Assembly (NCBI RefSeq): GCF_947331445.1
Contig: NZ_CAMZOG010000046.1
Span: 1 to 36,804 of the forward strand
Reading direction: 5' to 3'
From: Parendozoicomonas sp. Alg238-R29
GTDB taxonomy: Bacteria; Pseudomonadota; Gammaproteobacteria; Pseudomonadales; Endozoicomonadaceae
Length of the DNA stretch: 36,804 nucleotides
The notes below the pieces were generated by a model that made no database searches, had not been told where the DNA came from, and saw only the letters and a program-made list of their open reading frames with translations. Made by a program: the position numbers and the translations under genes. Below, piece after piece: positions 1-8,679 of the stretch (position 1 is its first letter; each line of letters opens with the position of its first letter).

Positions 1-662
1 TCGACTGTTTACGTGATGACGGTGAAGAGCTGGTAAGACAACTGGCCAGCCATGGGGATATTCGTTTCATTCGTGCGGATGTGAGCGATGAGGAGCAGAT
101 CAATAAAGCGCTGACACGCGTACAGAACTGGTTTGGCAGCCTGTATGGCGTAATAAACAATGCGGCTATTGCCGAGCCCTATACGGGTCCTTTCGAATTT
201 CTTGCCCTTGAAGACTGGCAGCAATATCTGGATGTAAACCTTACCGGAACGTTTCTGGTCACCAGAGCCGCGCTTCCCATGTTGCGACTGAGCCGGGGAG
301 TCATTATTAATATCGCGTCAACCCGTTGGCTACAGTCAGAACCACAAAGTGAAGCCTATGCTGCAACCAAGGGCGGAATTGTTTCCTTGACCCACGCTTT
401 AGCGATTACCTTGTCGGGACAGGTTCGGGTGAACTGCATCAGCCCTGGCTGGATTGATGTTGGCCTCGGAAGCTTCAGCGAAAATGACAAGCCCATGCAT
501 CTTACGGAAACTTGTCATAACCAGCATCCGGCAGGACGGGTTGGCAAGGCCGATGATATTGCCGGAATGGTAGAGTATCTACTGTCTGAAAAGGCCGGGT
601 TTATTACTGGACAGAACTTTGTGATCGATGGTGGAATGACCCGGAAGATGGTTTATGAGTAA
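1..662 (+). CDS. Short-chain dehydrogenase/reductase (SDR), 5' end outside window
   Basis: The frame is open to the first base, so the true start and the N-terminal glycine-rich cofactor motif lie upstream; the GTG at 81 is internal. What remains shows the classical SDR pattern: an NNAA motif after the fourth strand, an INIAS strand carrying the catalytic serine, the catalytic pair in AYAATK, the RVNCISPGW segment, and a C-terminal GQNFVIDGGM. The family uses NAD(P)H to oxidise or reduce alcohols, ketones or sugars in the cytoplasm. The substrate cannot be read from the sequence. No operon partner is visible downstream, and an imperfect hairpin follows the stop. Confidence 0.9.
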   Translation, partial: DCLRDDGEELVRQLASHGDIRFIRADVSDEEQINKALTRVQNWFGSLYGVINNAAIAEPYTGPFEFLALEDWQQYLDVNLTGTFLVTRAALPMLRLSRGVIINIASTRWLQSEPQSEAYAATKGGIVSLTHALAITLSGQVRVNCISPGWIDVGLGSFSENDKPMHLTETCHNQHPAGRVGKADDIAGMVEYLLSEKAGFITGQNFVIDGGMTRKMVYE

Positions 663-669
663 CAGGCAG

Positions 670-699
670 TCTCCCAGTACAATTACAAAATTGGGGAGA
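670..699 (+). terminator. Imperfect hairpin after the SDR gene
   Basis: Outer arms TCTCCC (670-675) and GGGAGA (694-699) and inner arms CAATT (680-684) and AATTG (689-693) can pair, with a four-base bulge on the left side. It begins eight bases after the SDR stop. There is no T-run, so a terminator role is only plausible. Confidence 0.3.
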
Positions 700-752
700 A
701 GCTCTTCAAACGCAGTCCTTACATTCAAATCGAGACGAGGCTCCGAAGTACT

Positions 753-776
753 AAGGCCTTAGATACCAGAGGCCTT
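753..776. repeat. Short inverted repeat before the IS66-like remnant
   Basis: AAGGCCT (753-759) and AGGCCTT (770-776) form a 7-bp perfect inverted repeat with a 10-base loop. It ends one base before the ATG of the transposase-accessory remnant. It could be a remnant of element-end or leader structure; nothing further supports either. Confidence 0.3.
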
Positions 777-777
777 T

Positions 778-951
778 ATGGATCGAGAGCAAAAAATACA
801 CTTCTGGCAAAAACATATATCCGCCTGGCAACAGAGCAGTTTGAGTCAGGTGGTATGTGTTCACCGACATGATCTGCCGGCCCAGATTTTCAAGTACTAA
901 AAACGTTACTTCCTTCCACTGGAGGTGCAAATACCACAGTCCTTTGTTCTT
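778..951 (+). pseudogene. Decayed IS66-family accessory protein (TnpA/OrfA-like) remnant
   Basis: From the ATG at 778 the frame reads 40 residues, with WQKHISAWQQSSLSQ followed by a Cys-x-x-His stretch and HDLPAQIFKY. This matches the N-terminal helix-turn-helix pattern of IS66-type OrfA proteins (W..H...W..SGLSQ..YC..H.L...TF.YW). A TAA (898-900) replaces the expected tryptophan codon after the final Tyr. The same frame runs on for 17 codons to a TGA at 952-954. No OrfB or OrfC transposase follows, so this is a relic. The call rests on motif memory, not alignment. Confidence 0.5.
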
Positions 952-1163
952 GATCTTTCTGAATCAGCAGGGTTGCGTGGGCTGTGATGAGAGCGTCGCC
1001 ATGGGTTTGTGGCGCAGTTATCACCTGCAAAGGATATCATTGTTCTGTGAGCTTCATGCATCATCAGGGTGGGGGCGAAAAGCCGTAATGCTATAATGCA
1101 GAGCTTCGTTATTCTATGGTGTTTGGCGAAGCAGTGTCTTACTGGGTTACATGGCTGAATGAG
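952..1163. other. Non-coding stretch, no gene seen
   Basis: With the remnant before it, this closes about 500 bases without an intact gene between the SDR and the minus-strand genes. A 79-codon frame at 857-1096 has no recognisable features and looks like chance. Further decayed IS66 sequence is possible but could not be shown by eye. Confidence 0.4.
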
Positions 1164-1916
1164 TTACACTGTTGTTTCTGTAACAATATTTGTCGCTAGT
1201 GACCCCAAATGTTCTTGATTTGACTGTGCCGTACTCAATCCCAGTTCTTGGTATTCTGATTCGGTCGCTTCTTTAGTATCCAGAATGGATTGGCATGCAG
1301 GCTTCCGATTTTCCAAAAAGGTCCCCAGGTGACTTTTTCTCTGTATATCGTTTTCGGAGAGTGCTTTACATATCTGGAATTCTTTCTCAATAAGTGATTT
1401 CAGGGTTTTATACGCATCCCGACAACTTGCCAATAAACGCTCATCTGGGCTCATGTAGACGATTTTTACAGTACGAATTAAAGATTTGATAAGAATGCCT
1501 GCAGTGAGAGCGGTTGTGCCCAAAGCTAATCCTCCAATAATTCCATGGGGAACGACTACTTGGGTCGCCAGAAGGGTAGGGATAATGAGTTTTGGGCGCC
1601 ATCCTCCAGAAATGACTCCAAGATAAATACTGCTTGCCGTAGCTATGGTTGTTCCAGAAATAGCTGCCAGTGGCAAGAAGAAAGATGTCTTAAAATAGTC
1701 GGAAAAATCCTGTTTTAGATTGTTGCAGTAAATCTGCAGGAACTTGTTGATTTTACTGCGACGACTCATCAATGGTTTAAAGAATGCATAGTCATCAACT
1801 TTTACAAGAGCAGATGTTTTGTTACAGGGGTTCCGATTCGTGTTTTGACTATCAAGGTTTTGCTGTGGAAGCTGTGAATCTGAAAGCCGATGTCTGGTTG
1901 TTGTGTTGCCTAACAT
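1164..1916 (-). CDS. Hypothetical protein with central hydrophobic segments
   Basis: I do not recognise this 250-residue protein. The N-terminal ~90 residues are polar, with a basic patch (MSRRSKINKF). The middle (about residues 80-150) holds two or three Gly/Ala/Ile/Thr-rich hydrophobic stretches that could form membrane hairpins. The C-terminal ~100 residues are polar and likely helical. There is no signal peptide. An AGAGGTG ribosome site stands about 8 bases before the ATG. It lies 26 bases downstream of the phospholipase C-like gene on the same strand, so the two are probably co-transcribed. A membrane-inserted partner or protective protein for that enzyme is only a guess from position. 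Confidence 0.65.
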   Translation of the reverse strand: MLGNTTTRHRLSDSQLPQQNLDSQNTNRNPCNKTSALVKVDDYAFFKPLMSRRSKINKFLQIYCNNLKQDFSDYFKTSFFLPLAAISGTTIATASSIYLGVISGGWRPKLIIPTLLATQVVVPHGIIGGLALGTTALTAGILIKSLIRTVKIVYMSPDERLLASCRDAYKTLKSLIEKEFQICKALSENDIQRKSHLGTFLENRKPACQSILDTKEATESEYQELGLSTAQSNQEHLGSLATNIVTETTV

Positions 1917-1942
1917 CTTTCTACACCTCTATGTAATGAATG

Positions 1943-3298
1943 TTAAAGATCTGACCTTCCGGTGAAGGTCCACGAGAAATCTGCACCGAAGAAATTTTGA
2001 AAATTCCCATTAGCTAAATTTTTTGAAATGAACACTTTATAGCTTTCCCCATCTTCAAATGGCATTAAAGGTTTGAGCTCTATGAAATATCCATAACTGA
2101 TGACTTCAATAGGAACAGGTCTCCCTGTTCTGGTGTGCATTACACGAAATTTGCAGAGGGACCTCCACTCGTCATCAGTAAAATTTAGATTAAGATAGTT
2201 GTCGGGTGATGTCTTCAGTGAACAAGAATGGCTACAGCGCGAATACATCCCCGTATTTGCACCACTAGGAACAGGGGGTTGATAACAATCGCTGAAGTCG
2301 CGTGCGTAACACCCAAAATAACTCCACACAATTTGTTTATATAGCGTGAAATTACCCGACGGGTTTTGGTTGTAACAGATGACAGACGAGTAATTAGCTC
2401 CTGGATTTCTAATTGGGCTATCAGCAAAAAAATAAACGGAGCTGCGAGGATCCTCTGGGTGCGTACTGACAAAGCCACCATTTTCAGGAAACGTCGATAT
2501 AAAGGGTGTTCTTGTTTTTGATGTCAGTAATGACCAGTAAGCAAGCCACACATTAACAAGGGTTTTCGCTGAATGTTTTACGCCCCCGGGTGCATTCATA
2601 TAGTTCTTTTTCAACCAGGGGTAGAGTTGCGTAAGAGCATAATCAGAGCTGGGATCAACAAATGACCTCTCTAAAGAGGTAAAATAAGATGTTGTCAGAA
2701 AAATGGATTGAAACTCTTCAAGGTCTGTTTCGCCAAGAGCATTTCTCATCTCCAGTAGATCGTAAAACTCTTGCAGTAACTCATTGTCAATAATTGGTAG
2801 ATTTGAAAAGTCATAACCATTTTCAAGAAGGTAAAATCGACTAACAACAGCATCTCGACTGAATAAAAGATTATTACTGGCCTCGCCATCTATTTGCTCT
2901 GAAGCCTGATCAATGAGCCTGTCGTACATTTTGTCGAAGACCATTTGACTGATAGCTCCCATAAAGCTGGCCACAAGTTTCCTGCAATGCTGGGTCGTAA
3001 AATCTCCCTTGCAAATCGAGTTAATATATTGATAAAAGACTTCGTGAAAGCCCCAGGTATGAAAGTAATCAGCGATATGGCTGTGGCCAGTGTTGTAACC
3101 ACTATCGGCTATGGTTACCCCCATGTTGACAGCATCGCGATGCTCTTTAAGAATTTCAAAAAGATCTTCAGACTGGGACTCTAACAAGTCAGCAGCCTGA
3201 TCTGCCACTGCGATATGCAAAGAGATACCTGCCCCATGGCTATAACAGCAAATGAACCAGAAGGTTGGTATTAAAAGGTATCGCAGACAGTGTCTCAT
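1943..3298 (-). CDS. Exported zinc-dependent phospholipase C-like protein with C-terminal Ig-like domain
   Basis: 451 residues. A signal peptide (about 1-23, cleavage likely after SHGA) directs export. The mature start resembles the Zn_dep_PLPC family (PF00882): an early His (H28) in a LHIAVADQAADLL helix, then a GVTIADSGY segment with Asp65, then a His/Asp-rich GHSHIADYFHTWGFH stretch that would supply metal ligands. These enzymes hydrolyse phospholipid headgroups or act on membranes. The C-terminal ~80 residues resemble an SbsA-type Ig-like domain (Big_5), with ELKPLMPFEDGESYKVFIS and a closing FSWTFTG. The middle ~250 residues are unassigned. An AGGA ribosome site precedes the ATG. The gene is 128 bases downstream of the hybrid kinase. 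The family call is by motif and moderately sure. Confidence 0.55.
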   Translation of the reverse strand: MRHCLRYLLIPTFWFICCYSHGAGISLHIAVADQAADLLESQSEDLFEILKEHRDAVNMGVTIADSGYNTGHSHIADYFHTWGFHEVFYQYINSICKGDFTTQHCRKLVASFMGAISQMVFDKMYDRLIDQASEQIDGEASNNLLFSRDAVVSRFYLLENGYDFSNLPIIDNELLQEFYDLLEMRNALGETDLEEFQSIFLTTSYFTSLERSFVDPSSDYALTQLYPWLKKNYMNAPGGVKHSAKTLVNVWLAYWSLLTSKTRTPFISTFPENGGFVSTHPEDPRSSVYFFADSPIRNPGANYSSVICYNQNPSGNFTLYKQIVWSYFGCYARDFSDCYQPPVPSGANTGMYSRCSHSCSLKTSPDNYLNLNFTDDEWRSLCKFRVMHTRTGRPVPIEVISYGYFIELKPLMPFEDGESYKVFISKNLANGNFQNFFGADFSWTFTGRSDL

Positions 3299-3426
3299 CC
3301 GTCAGTTCCTGAGGTTTTTCTGGATACTTATCAGACAAGCCTGCTGAGGAAGGTTCAGGATGGAAGTAACAGGGGTGTTAGTTCCTTAACGCTTTACTGT
3401 GCAAGAACCATAGCCAGACGGTTATA

Positions 3427-6400
3427 TCAACCATCTCGTAATATTTGTCGGAAACCCTCCATATCCAGTTCATCCAGACAATGGCTAAGCTTTTCTGCCA
3501 CAATCCGTAATCCGGGTGTATCTCGAAGGGAGTGAATATGCTCCTGAAGCCCTTCGATATCACCCATATCCAGCATATCCAGAATTGTCTCTCGCTCGGT
3601 TTCAGGGAAGGGAATAGCTTTCTCTTGTTGATCGTTTTCAGGTGCTTCTTCCTTCTTCCCATTGACCTCGGGTTTAAGATCCAGAACTTCATAGACAGTT
3701 GAAAACAGGGTGCCCAGATTGCAGGGTTTTGGCAAAAATGTGCGGAAGCCTGCTAAAAGCACTTTGCGTACCTGCTCCGGGAAAACACTGGCGGATACGG
3801 CAATACAGGGAATACTCTTTAGCCGTTCATCGCTTCTGATAATTTCCATCATTTCCACCCCGCTCATAACCGGCATACGCAGATCGGCCAGAACAAGATC
3901 GCAGGGCTGACTGCGCAGATGGTCGAGGGCTTCCTGACCGTTTGCGGCCAGAGATATGTCAAACCCTCCCAACTCTAACCATTGCTTCATAACATCACGG
4001 TTGGATTCGCGGTCATCGACAACCAGCAGTTGTGGTGGTGAGTCAACATTCAGTTTCTGCAATTCAAAATCTGAAGTTTCTGCAGACTCTTCAATAGACT
4101 CAGCTTCTTCACAGGGCAGCAGTACAGTAAAACAGCTGCCAGTTCCCTCTTTGCTTTTCAGCGTTATTGTGCCGTCGAGTGCTTCTACGATACGGCGGGT
4201 AATAGCCAGTCCAAGACCTGTTCCTTCAACGGCATGGTGAACATCCATACGTTCAAAAGGCTGGAATATCTTATCGATGCGGGATTGGGGAATGCCGCAG
4301 CCGGTGTCCTTAATGCAGAGTTTGATCTGCTCTCCGGTAATGGAAACGTGTAATGACACTTCTCCTTTAGGGGTGAATTTCACCGCATTATTGAGCAGAT
4401 TGATCAGTATCTGACGGAGTCGTGTGGCATCACCTTTGATATAACCTGGAAGGTTTTCGCTGGTGTCTAATCGGAACTCCAGCCCTTTGTTATCTGCCAG
4501 GGGTGAAATCACTGACTCCACTTCATCCAGTAAACGATAAAGAGCCATGGACTTGACCTCAAGCTCGAGACGGCCACTTTCGATCTTGGCCATATCAAGC
4601 ACTTCATTGATCACGGCCAGAAGGTGATTACTGCACTGGCGCAGAGACACCAGATTGCGGGCTGCCTGGCCGGTCAGGTGTAACTCGTGGGCTAGCAACT
4701 GGCCGTAGCCGAGAATACCATTCAGAGGGGTACGCATTTCATGACTGACATTGGCCAGGAAGGAGCTCTTGGCAACACTGGCTTCCTCAGCCCGGATTTT
4801 TTCTTCAAGAAGGTTTTCCTCCAGCGCCGCCTGATGGCTGACATCGAGGGCAACGCCAGTAAACATCACGTTCTCAGACCCTTCAATCTGTGAAGGTTGG
4901 GTATGAACCGAGATATGAACAATTTCGCCATTATCAAAGCGCTTGAAACGGAAGCGCAAGTGGCGGGGATTGAGGTTGTTTCGGGAAATAATGGCGCTCT
5001 CTTTGTGTTTCTTTCTGTCCTCTGGAAATATACCTTCAATCAGTTTGTAGCTGTCACTCAGCGGTGTGTCTGCTGGTAACCCAACCTGTGTCCATACGGT
5101 CTGGTTAGCGAACAAAAAGGTTTGTTGTCCATCGGGAGTGACTTCTGATTGATAGAGTCCGCCAGGTATAGCCTGCAGAATCATTTCCAGGCGTTGGGTG
5201 GTTTTCTGCAGATTTTCTTCCAGCTCACGCTCGCGAGTCACGTCAATAAAAAATCCGGCTCTGAGAATCGAGCCATCGTCGTTGGTGCGGAAGGGGCGGG
5301 AGTCTCCTCTGATCCATTTCACTTTTCCTGATGGCGTAATAATGCGCCAGACCACATGCATCAATCCGTTGTAGCGGAAAGCGTTGTTCAGTTTATGACT
5401 CAACATGTCCCGATCATCGGGATGGCAATATTCAAGTATGAGCCGGCTATTATGCCGGATTTTTTCCAGTGGCCTTTCAAACAGGCCTTCCCCGCCAGCA
5501 CTCATGAAGGGATAGTTCCAACTGCCGCTCTTGGTCTGGCGAACCATATACACACAGCCGGGAATCACATTGTTTACATCAACCAGAAGCTGGCGGGCTT
5601 CCAGAACATCCGACTCCAGTTGTTTTTCATGGGAGATATCGAAAAAGTATCCCACCCTGACAACCTGCCCATCAGGCAGCGTTTGAAAGTGCCGGCTGGC
5701 AACCCGTATCCAGCGTGTTTGGCCATTGTCAGGTCGGATAATACGCCAACTGTGATTCCAGTCTTTGCGTTCATCTGTGGCTTTAATAGAGGTGTTCTTA
5801 ACAGTCTGCAGATCATCGGGATGACAAATATCCCAGAACAACTGGCTGTTTTTAATCAGTTGTTCACGCTTGAATCCGAAAACCTCCTGTATACCTTTTG
5901 ATATATAGGAGAAGGTCACGCTACTGGTTTGCGGTAACCTGTTAACCTGCATGATCACACCGGGCATTAGGTCGGTAATATCGGTGAGGGCCTGTTCACT
6001 GTGGCGAAGTTTCTGGTCTTTGCTGTCCAACTGGGTTTGCAGGGACTGTTCGTGGGATACATCAACAAAACAGCTGACCCGAATAGAGGTGCCATCGGCC
6101 AGGGTGCGGTAGTGTCGGCTGGAAACCCTGATCCAGCGCAACTGGTTATCGGGGCGTCTTATACGCCAGCTCTCTTCCCAGTCGTCCCGGGAGATAATTG
6201 CGCGATGAATACTGGCTTTAACTTTCTGGCGGTCTTCAGGGTGGCACAGTTTCCAGAATAACTGGCTATCGGCCATCAGACTTTCACTGGTAATGCCGAA
6301 AAGCTCTTTAACCCCTTTGGAGACATACTGGTACTCGATGGGGCCGTCAGCATTATATCGGGCCTGAACAATGACTCCGGCAATGACATCGGTGATTTTC

Positions 6401-7695
6401 TGGAGCGTTTGTTGATTACTCTGCAGCGTCTGAGTCTGGTTATCCAGCTGATTTTTCAGGTACTTTTCATGGCTGATATCGGTACACACCCCAACCCGTA
6501 AAATGCTGCCATCCGGAAGCGTGGCGAAATGTCGCCCCAGCCCCCGCAGCCACACTTCATTAACGCCGTCGTGTAACACCCGCCATGTGTAATCCCAGTC
6601 ACTGTGGCTGGACACAGTCTGGTGAATAGATTCTATTAAACCAGGCAGATCATCCGGGTGAAAACGGGCCCACATCCGGTCAGCATTTTCCATCAAAGCT
6701 TCCTGGCCAATACCCAGAAGATCAACAGAGGCTTCGGAAATATATTCAAATGCTATATGGCCATCCCCGTAATGACGGGATTGAAAAACGATGCCAGGAA
6801 TTATGCTGAGTATTTTGTAAAGGGATTGCTCGATGTGTCTTGAATCATCACCGGAATGGGAAAGCACATTGTATTTCCGGGAAACATCTTCAATCATGCA
6901 TTCCCAGACTTTGCTACCATCTTCCATGACTATAGGCGGGTTACCTTTTTCCCGAATCCATCGAACTTCACCGGTTTTGGTGATGGCTCTCCACTCACAG
7001 TCCCAGAGTGTTTTGTCCTGAATATTTTTCATCATCCGGTTATGGACCCTGTTCTGGTCGTCAGGGTGCATGGTGTCCCAGATAATATTGCCATTTTTAT
7101 AGAGTTCGTCGGGTGTGTATCCCAGAATCTCCTTAACTCCCTGACTGACATATTCAAACTTTGACCTGTCATCAGGGAAATAACGAAAACGGTGAATAAA
7201 GCAGGGAACACGATCAACAACTCTCTGGGAAAGGCGACTGTTTTGGTAATCTGACGTGATCTCTCTAGCGGATTGAATGACGCCTACCCATATCTGGCTG
7301 TTGTCTGAATTGACCTGACTGCAGACAGCTCGGACATTCAATTCTCTTAAGCCATTCTTATGACGGATATTCCAGTTTATGTTTAAAGTCTTTCTGGTCT
7401 GGACGCACTGGACAATATTGCCTTCCAGTGTTTGCAGGTCGGTGCGTATGCACTTTCGCCACAAGTGTCGCGAATCCGAGGTTAGGGCTGTATCGGATAA
7501 ACCAAGGAGTTTTTCGGGCTCTCCGGTAATTTTCAGAAAACATCCTCTTTTTTCCGGAATGTGTTGATAACGAAAATGTACGCCGGGGAGGATGTTGAGA
7601 AGTGATGACAGGTTGTCAGAGGAGACGTCAGAAAAACATCCTTCCGATAGCCGGGTGGAAGCTGCTTGCTTCGAAGGGACTTCAGGTTCAGACAT
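3427..7695 (-). CDS. Soluble multi-PAS hybrid sensor histidine kinase
   Basis: 1422 residues with no signal peptide or membrane segment, so a cytoplasmic sensor. About seven PAS-type modules of ~120 residues lie at roughly 30-150, 158-277, 293-412, 432-552, 571-692, 705-823 and 838-957. Several share FHPDD/CHPDD, WR..RP, RWIR and DISHEK motifs typical of PAS_3 with a PAC tail. A HisKA domain follows (FLANVSHEMRTPLNGILGYG, phospho-acceptor His985), then a HATPase with its N-box (about 1098-1108), DTGCGIP and GTGLGLAI, and a receiver domain (about 1223-1340) with acidic Asp1227/1228 and phospho-acceptor Asp1271. A ~60-residue helical tail ends the protein. No DNA-binding output domain is present, so phosphate must pass to another protein. 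It is divergent from the T6SS operon across 141 bases; a link to T6SS control is inferred from position only. Confidence 0.92.
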   Translation of the reverse strand: MSEPEVPSKQAASTRLSEGCFSDVSSDNLSSLLNILPGVHFRYQHIPEKRGCFLKITGEPEKLLGLSDTALTSDSRHLWRKCIRTDLQTLEGNIVQCVQTRKTLNINWNIRHKNGLRELNVRAVCSQVNSDNSQIWVGVIQSAREITSDYQNSRLSQRVVDRVPCFIHRFRYFPDDRSKFEYVSQGVKEILGYTPDELYKNGNIIWDTMHPDDQNRVHNRMMKNIQDKTLWDCEWRAITKTGEVRWIREKGNPPIVMEDGSKVWECMIEDVSRKYNVLSHSGDDSRHIEQSLYKILSIIPGIVFQSRHYGDGHIAFEYISEASVDLLGIGQEALMENADRMWARFHPDDLPGLIESIHQTVSSHSDWDYTWRVLHDGVNEVWLRGLGRHFATLPDGSILRVGVCTDISHEKYLKNQLDNQTQTLQSNQQTLQKITDVIAGVIVQARYNADGPIEYQYVSKGVKELFGITSESLMADSQLFWKLCHPEDRQKVKASIHRAIISRDDWEESWRIRRPDNQLRWIRVSSRHYRTLADGTSIRVSCFVDVSHEQSLQTQLDSKDQKLRHSEQALTDITDLMPGVIMQVNRLPQTSSVTFSYISKGIQEVFGFKREQLIKNSQLFWDICHPDDLQTVKNTSIKATDERKDWNHSWRIIRPDNGQTRWIRVASRHFQTLPDGQVVRVGYFFDISHEKQLESDVLEARQLLVDVNNVIPGCVYMVRQTKSGSWNYPFMSAGGEGLFERPLEKIRHNSRLILEYCHPDDRDMLSHKLNNAFRYNGLMHVVWRIITPSGKVKWIRGDSRPFRTNDDGSILRAGFFIDVTRERELEENLQKTTQRLEMILQAIPGGLYQSEVTPDGQQTFLFANQTVWTQVGLPADTPLSDSYKLIEGIFPEDRKKHKESAIISRNNLNPRHLRFRFKRFDNGEIVHISVHTQPSQIEGSENVMFTGVALDVSHQAALEENLLEEKIRAEEASVAKSSFLANVSHEMRTPLNGILGYGQLLAHELHLTGQAARNLVSLRQCSNHLLAVINEVLDMAKIESGRLELEVKSMALYRLLDEVESVISPLADNKGLEFRLDTSENLPGYIKGDATRLRQILINLLNNAVKFTPKGEVSLHVSITGEQIKLCIKDTGCGIPQSRIDKIFQPFERMDVHHAVEGTGLGLAITRRIVEALDGTITLKSKEGTGSCFTVLLPCEEAESIEESAETSDFELQKLNVDSPPQLLVVDDRESNRDVMKQWLELGGFDISLAANGQEALDHLRSQPCDLVLADLRMPVMSGVEMMEIIRSDERLKSIPCIAVSASVFPEQVRKVLLAGFRTFLPKPCNLGTLFSTVYEVLDLKPEVNGKKEEAPENDQQEKAIPFPETERETILDMLDMGDIEGLQEHIHSLRDTPGLRIVAEKLSHCLDELDMEGFRQILRDG

Positions 7696-7836
7696 ATCTC
7701 AGACCCGACCGGTTACCAGTTGAAAAATCCGTCTAAAGGATAGGCATAGTTTTTCCTGTTAGCTGTCGGGCTTGCAAAAACACGCCAGTGAACAATATTT
7801 AGAGCGCCTTTCCGAAGTGGTAACGGATAACTTTAC
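7696..7836. promoter_or_regulatory. Divergent intergenic region between kinase and first T6SS gene
   Basis: These 141 bases must carry the promoters of both the minus-strand kinase and the plus-strand fha-tss operon. I could not find a convincing sigma-70 box pair. A TTGCA at about 7771 lacks the GG needed for a sigma-54 site. The feature is placed by gene layout, not by motif. Confidence 0.4.
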
Positions 7837-8679
7837 GTGCTGACCCTGACAATGATCGCCTGGCCTGAACAGGAACGTCCCACCGGGCAAGTTCTTACGC
7901 TGCCAGTGAGTGGTGGCCTTATTGGCCGCGGTGAAAACTGCGCAGTTCATCTGTTAGACAGTAGTCGTGTTTTGTCCCGGCAGCATTGTGAAATCAGTCG
8001 TTATGGCAATGATTACAGGGTCTGTAATCTGAGTCGTAATGGGTTACAGGTGAATGGTGAATCAATTGTTGCTGGAACCGCGGGGCAAAGAAAACTGTAT
8101 GACGGTGATCTTCTTACCTTGGGGGAGTATCGCCTGCTGGTCAGCAACCCGGCACCAGAGAAATCAAAGACAACTGATGTGATTCCTGAACCTGCAATAG
8201 TAGATGAAGCAGTATTAGATGAAGCAGTATTAGATGAAGGCGTGTCAGGTGAAGTATTTTCAAACGATCTACTATCCCATTCAAAGCGGCCTCCAGTACT
8301 GACAGAACGGGTTGTGCCTGATACATCCGTAGCAGACACGTCATCTTCGGTGGCTGGTGATACTTTTCATATACCTGATCAGTTCAGCACGGAGAGCAGT
8401 GAAAATATGATTCTCTCCTCATGGGAAGGAGGGCGCAGTGCCCCTTTTTCCCATGGGCTTGCCGGTATAGATGCTCTGGCGGACGAAATGCTGCGTGAGT
8501 TCAGCCCTGAAAGGCTGGAGCACAAGCTCGCTCCCTGGCGGGGAAAAGGCTGGCGGCGACAATCCTGGTGGAAGCTTTATCGTAGTTATCATCAGCAATT
8601 AGAGCGAACAGGGGAGTTGCATGTACGCCTGCGGGAGTGGGTGCTCCGTTCTGGTGGGTTGGGAAGCGGGGGGGGATGA
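7837..8679 (+). CDS. tagH: T6SS-associated FHA-domain protein (TagH/Fha)
   Basis: 280 residues. The N-terminal ~100 residues form a forkhead-associated domain that binds phosphothreonine peptides. Gly30-Arg31, Ser47-Arg-Gln-His50 and the SRNGLQVNG loop are in the expected places. An acidic, low-complexity linker (about 108-195) contains a 15-bp tandem duplication giving DEAVL-DEAVL. The last ~85 residues (FSPERLE, then a WRRQSWWKLYRSY stretch) match the C-terminal helical region of type VI FHA proteins. In other systems Fha is phosphorylated by a T6SS kinase and promotes assembly; the kinase-like gene five genes downstream fits this. The start is GTG at 7837 or ATG at 7852; GTG keeps the first beta strand whole. 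The stop overlaps the tssJ ATG. Confidence 0.88.
   Translation: MLTLTMIAWPEQERPTGQVLTLPVSGGLIGRGENCAVHLLDSSRVLSRQHCEISRYGNDYRVCNLSRNGLQVNGESIVAGTAGQRKLYDGDLLTLGEYRLLVSNPAPEKSKTTDVIPEPAIVDEAVLDEAVLDEGVSGEVFSNDLLSHSKRPPVLTERVVPDTSVADTSSSVAGDTFHIPDQFSTESSENMILSSWEGGRSAPFSHGLAGIDALADEMLREFSPERLEHKLAPWRGKGWRRQSWWKLYRSYHQQLERTGELHVRLREWVLRSGGLGSGGG
8203..8247 (+). repeat. 15-bp tandem repeat in the Fha linker
   Basis: GATGAAGCAGTATTA occurs twice exactly (8203-8217, 8218-8232), followed by a partial third copy beginning GATGAAG (8233-8247). It is in frame and encodes acidic DEAVL repeats, so slippage would change linker length without breaking the gene. Confidence 0.8.

Noticed and set aside
857-1096. 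79-codon open frame in the left gap
   Set aside because: It starts inside the IS66-like remnant in another frame, has no ribosome site and no recognisable composition or motif.
1092-1097. Perfect TATAAT on the + strand
   Set aside because: No -35 box lies at the right distance and no + strand gene follows.
5356-5901. 181-codon + strand frame opposite the histidine kinase
   Set aside because: It runs antisense to the repeated PAS modules, whose codon bias leaves long open frames on the other strand; no motif supports it.
7760-7780. Possible sigma-54 promoter before fha (TTGCA)
   Set aside because: The GG element that should lie about ten bases upstream of the GC is missing.
8637-8675. Upstream GTG start for tssJ
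   Set aside because: It would lie deep within fha and put polar and Trp-rich residues before the lipoprotein signal; the ATGA overlap at 8676 fits the operon style.
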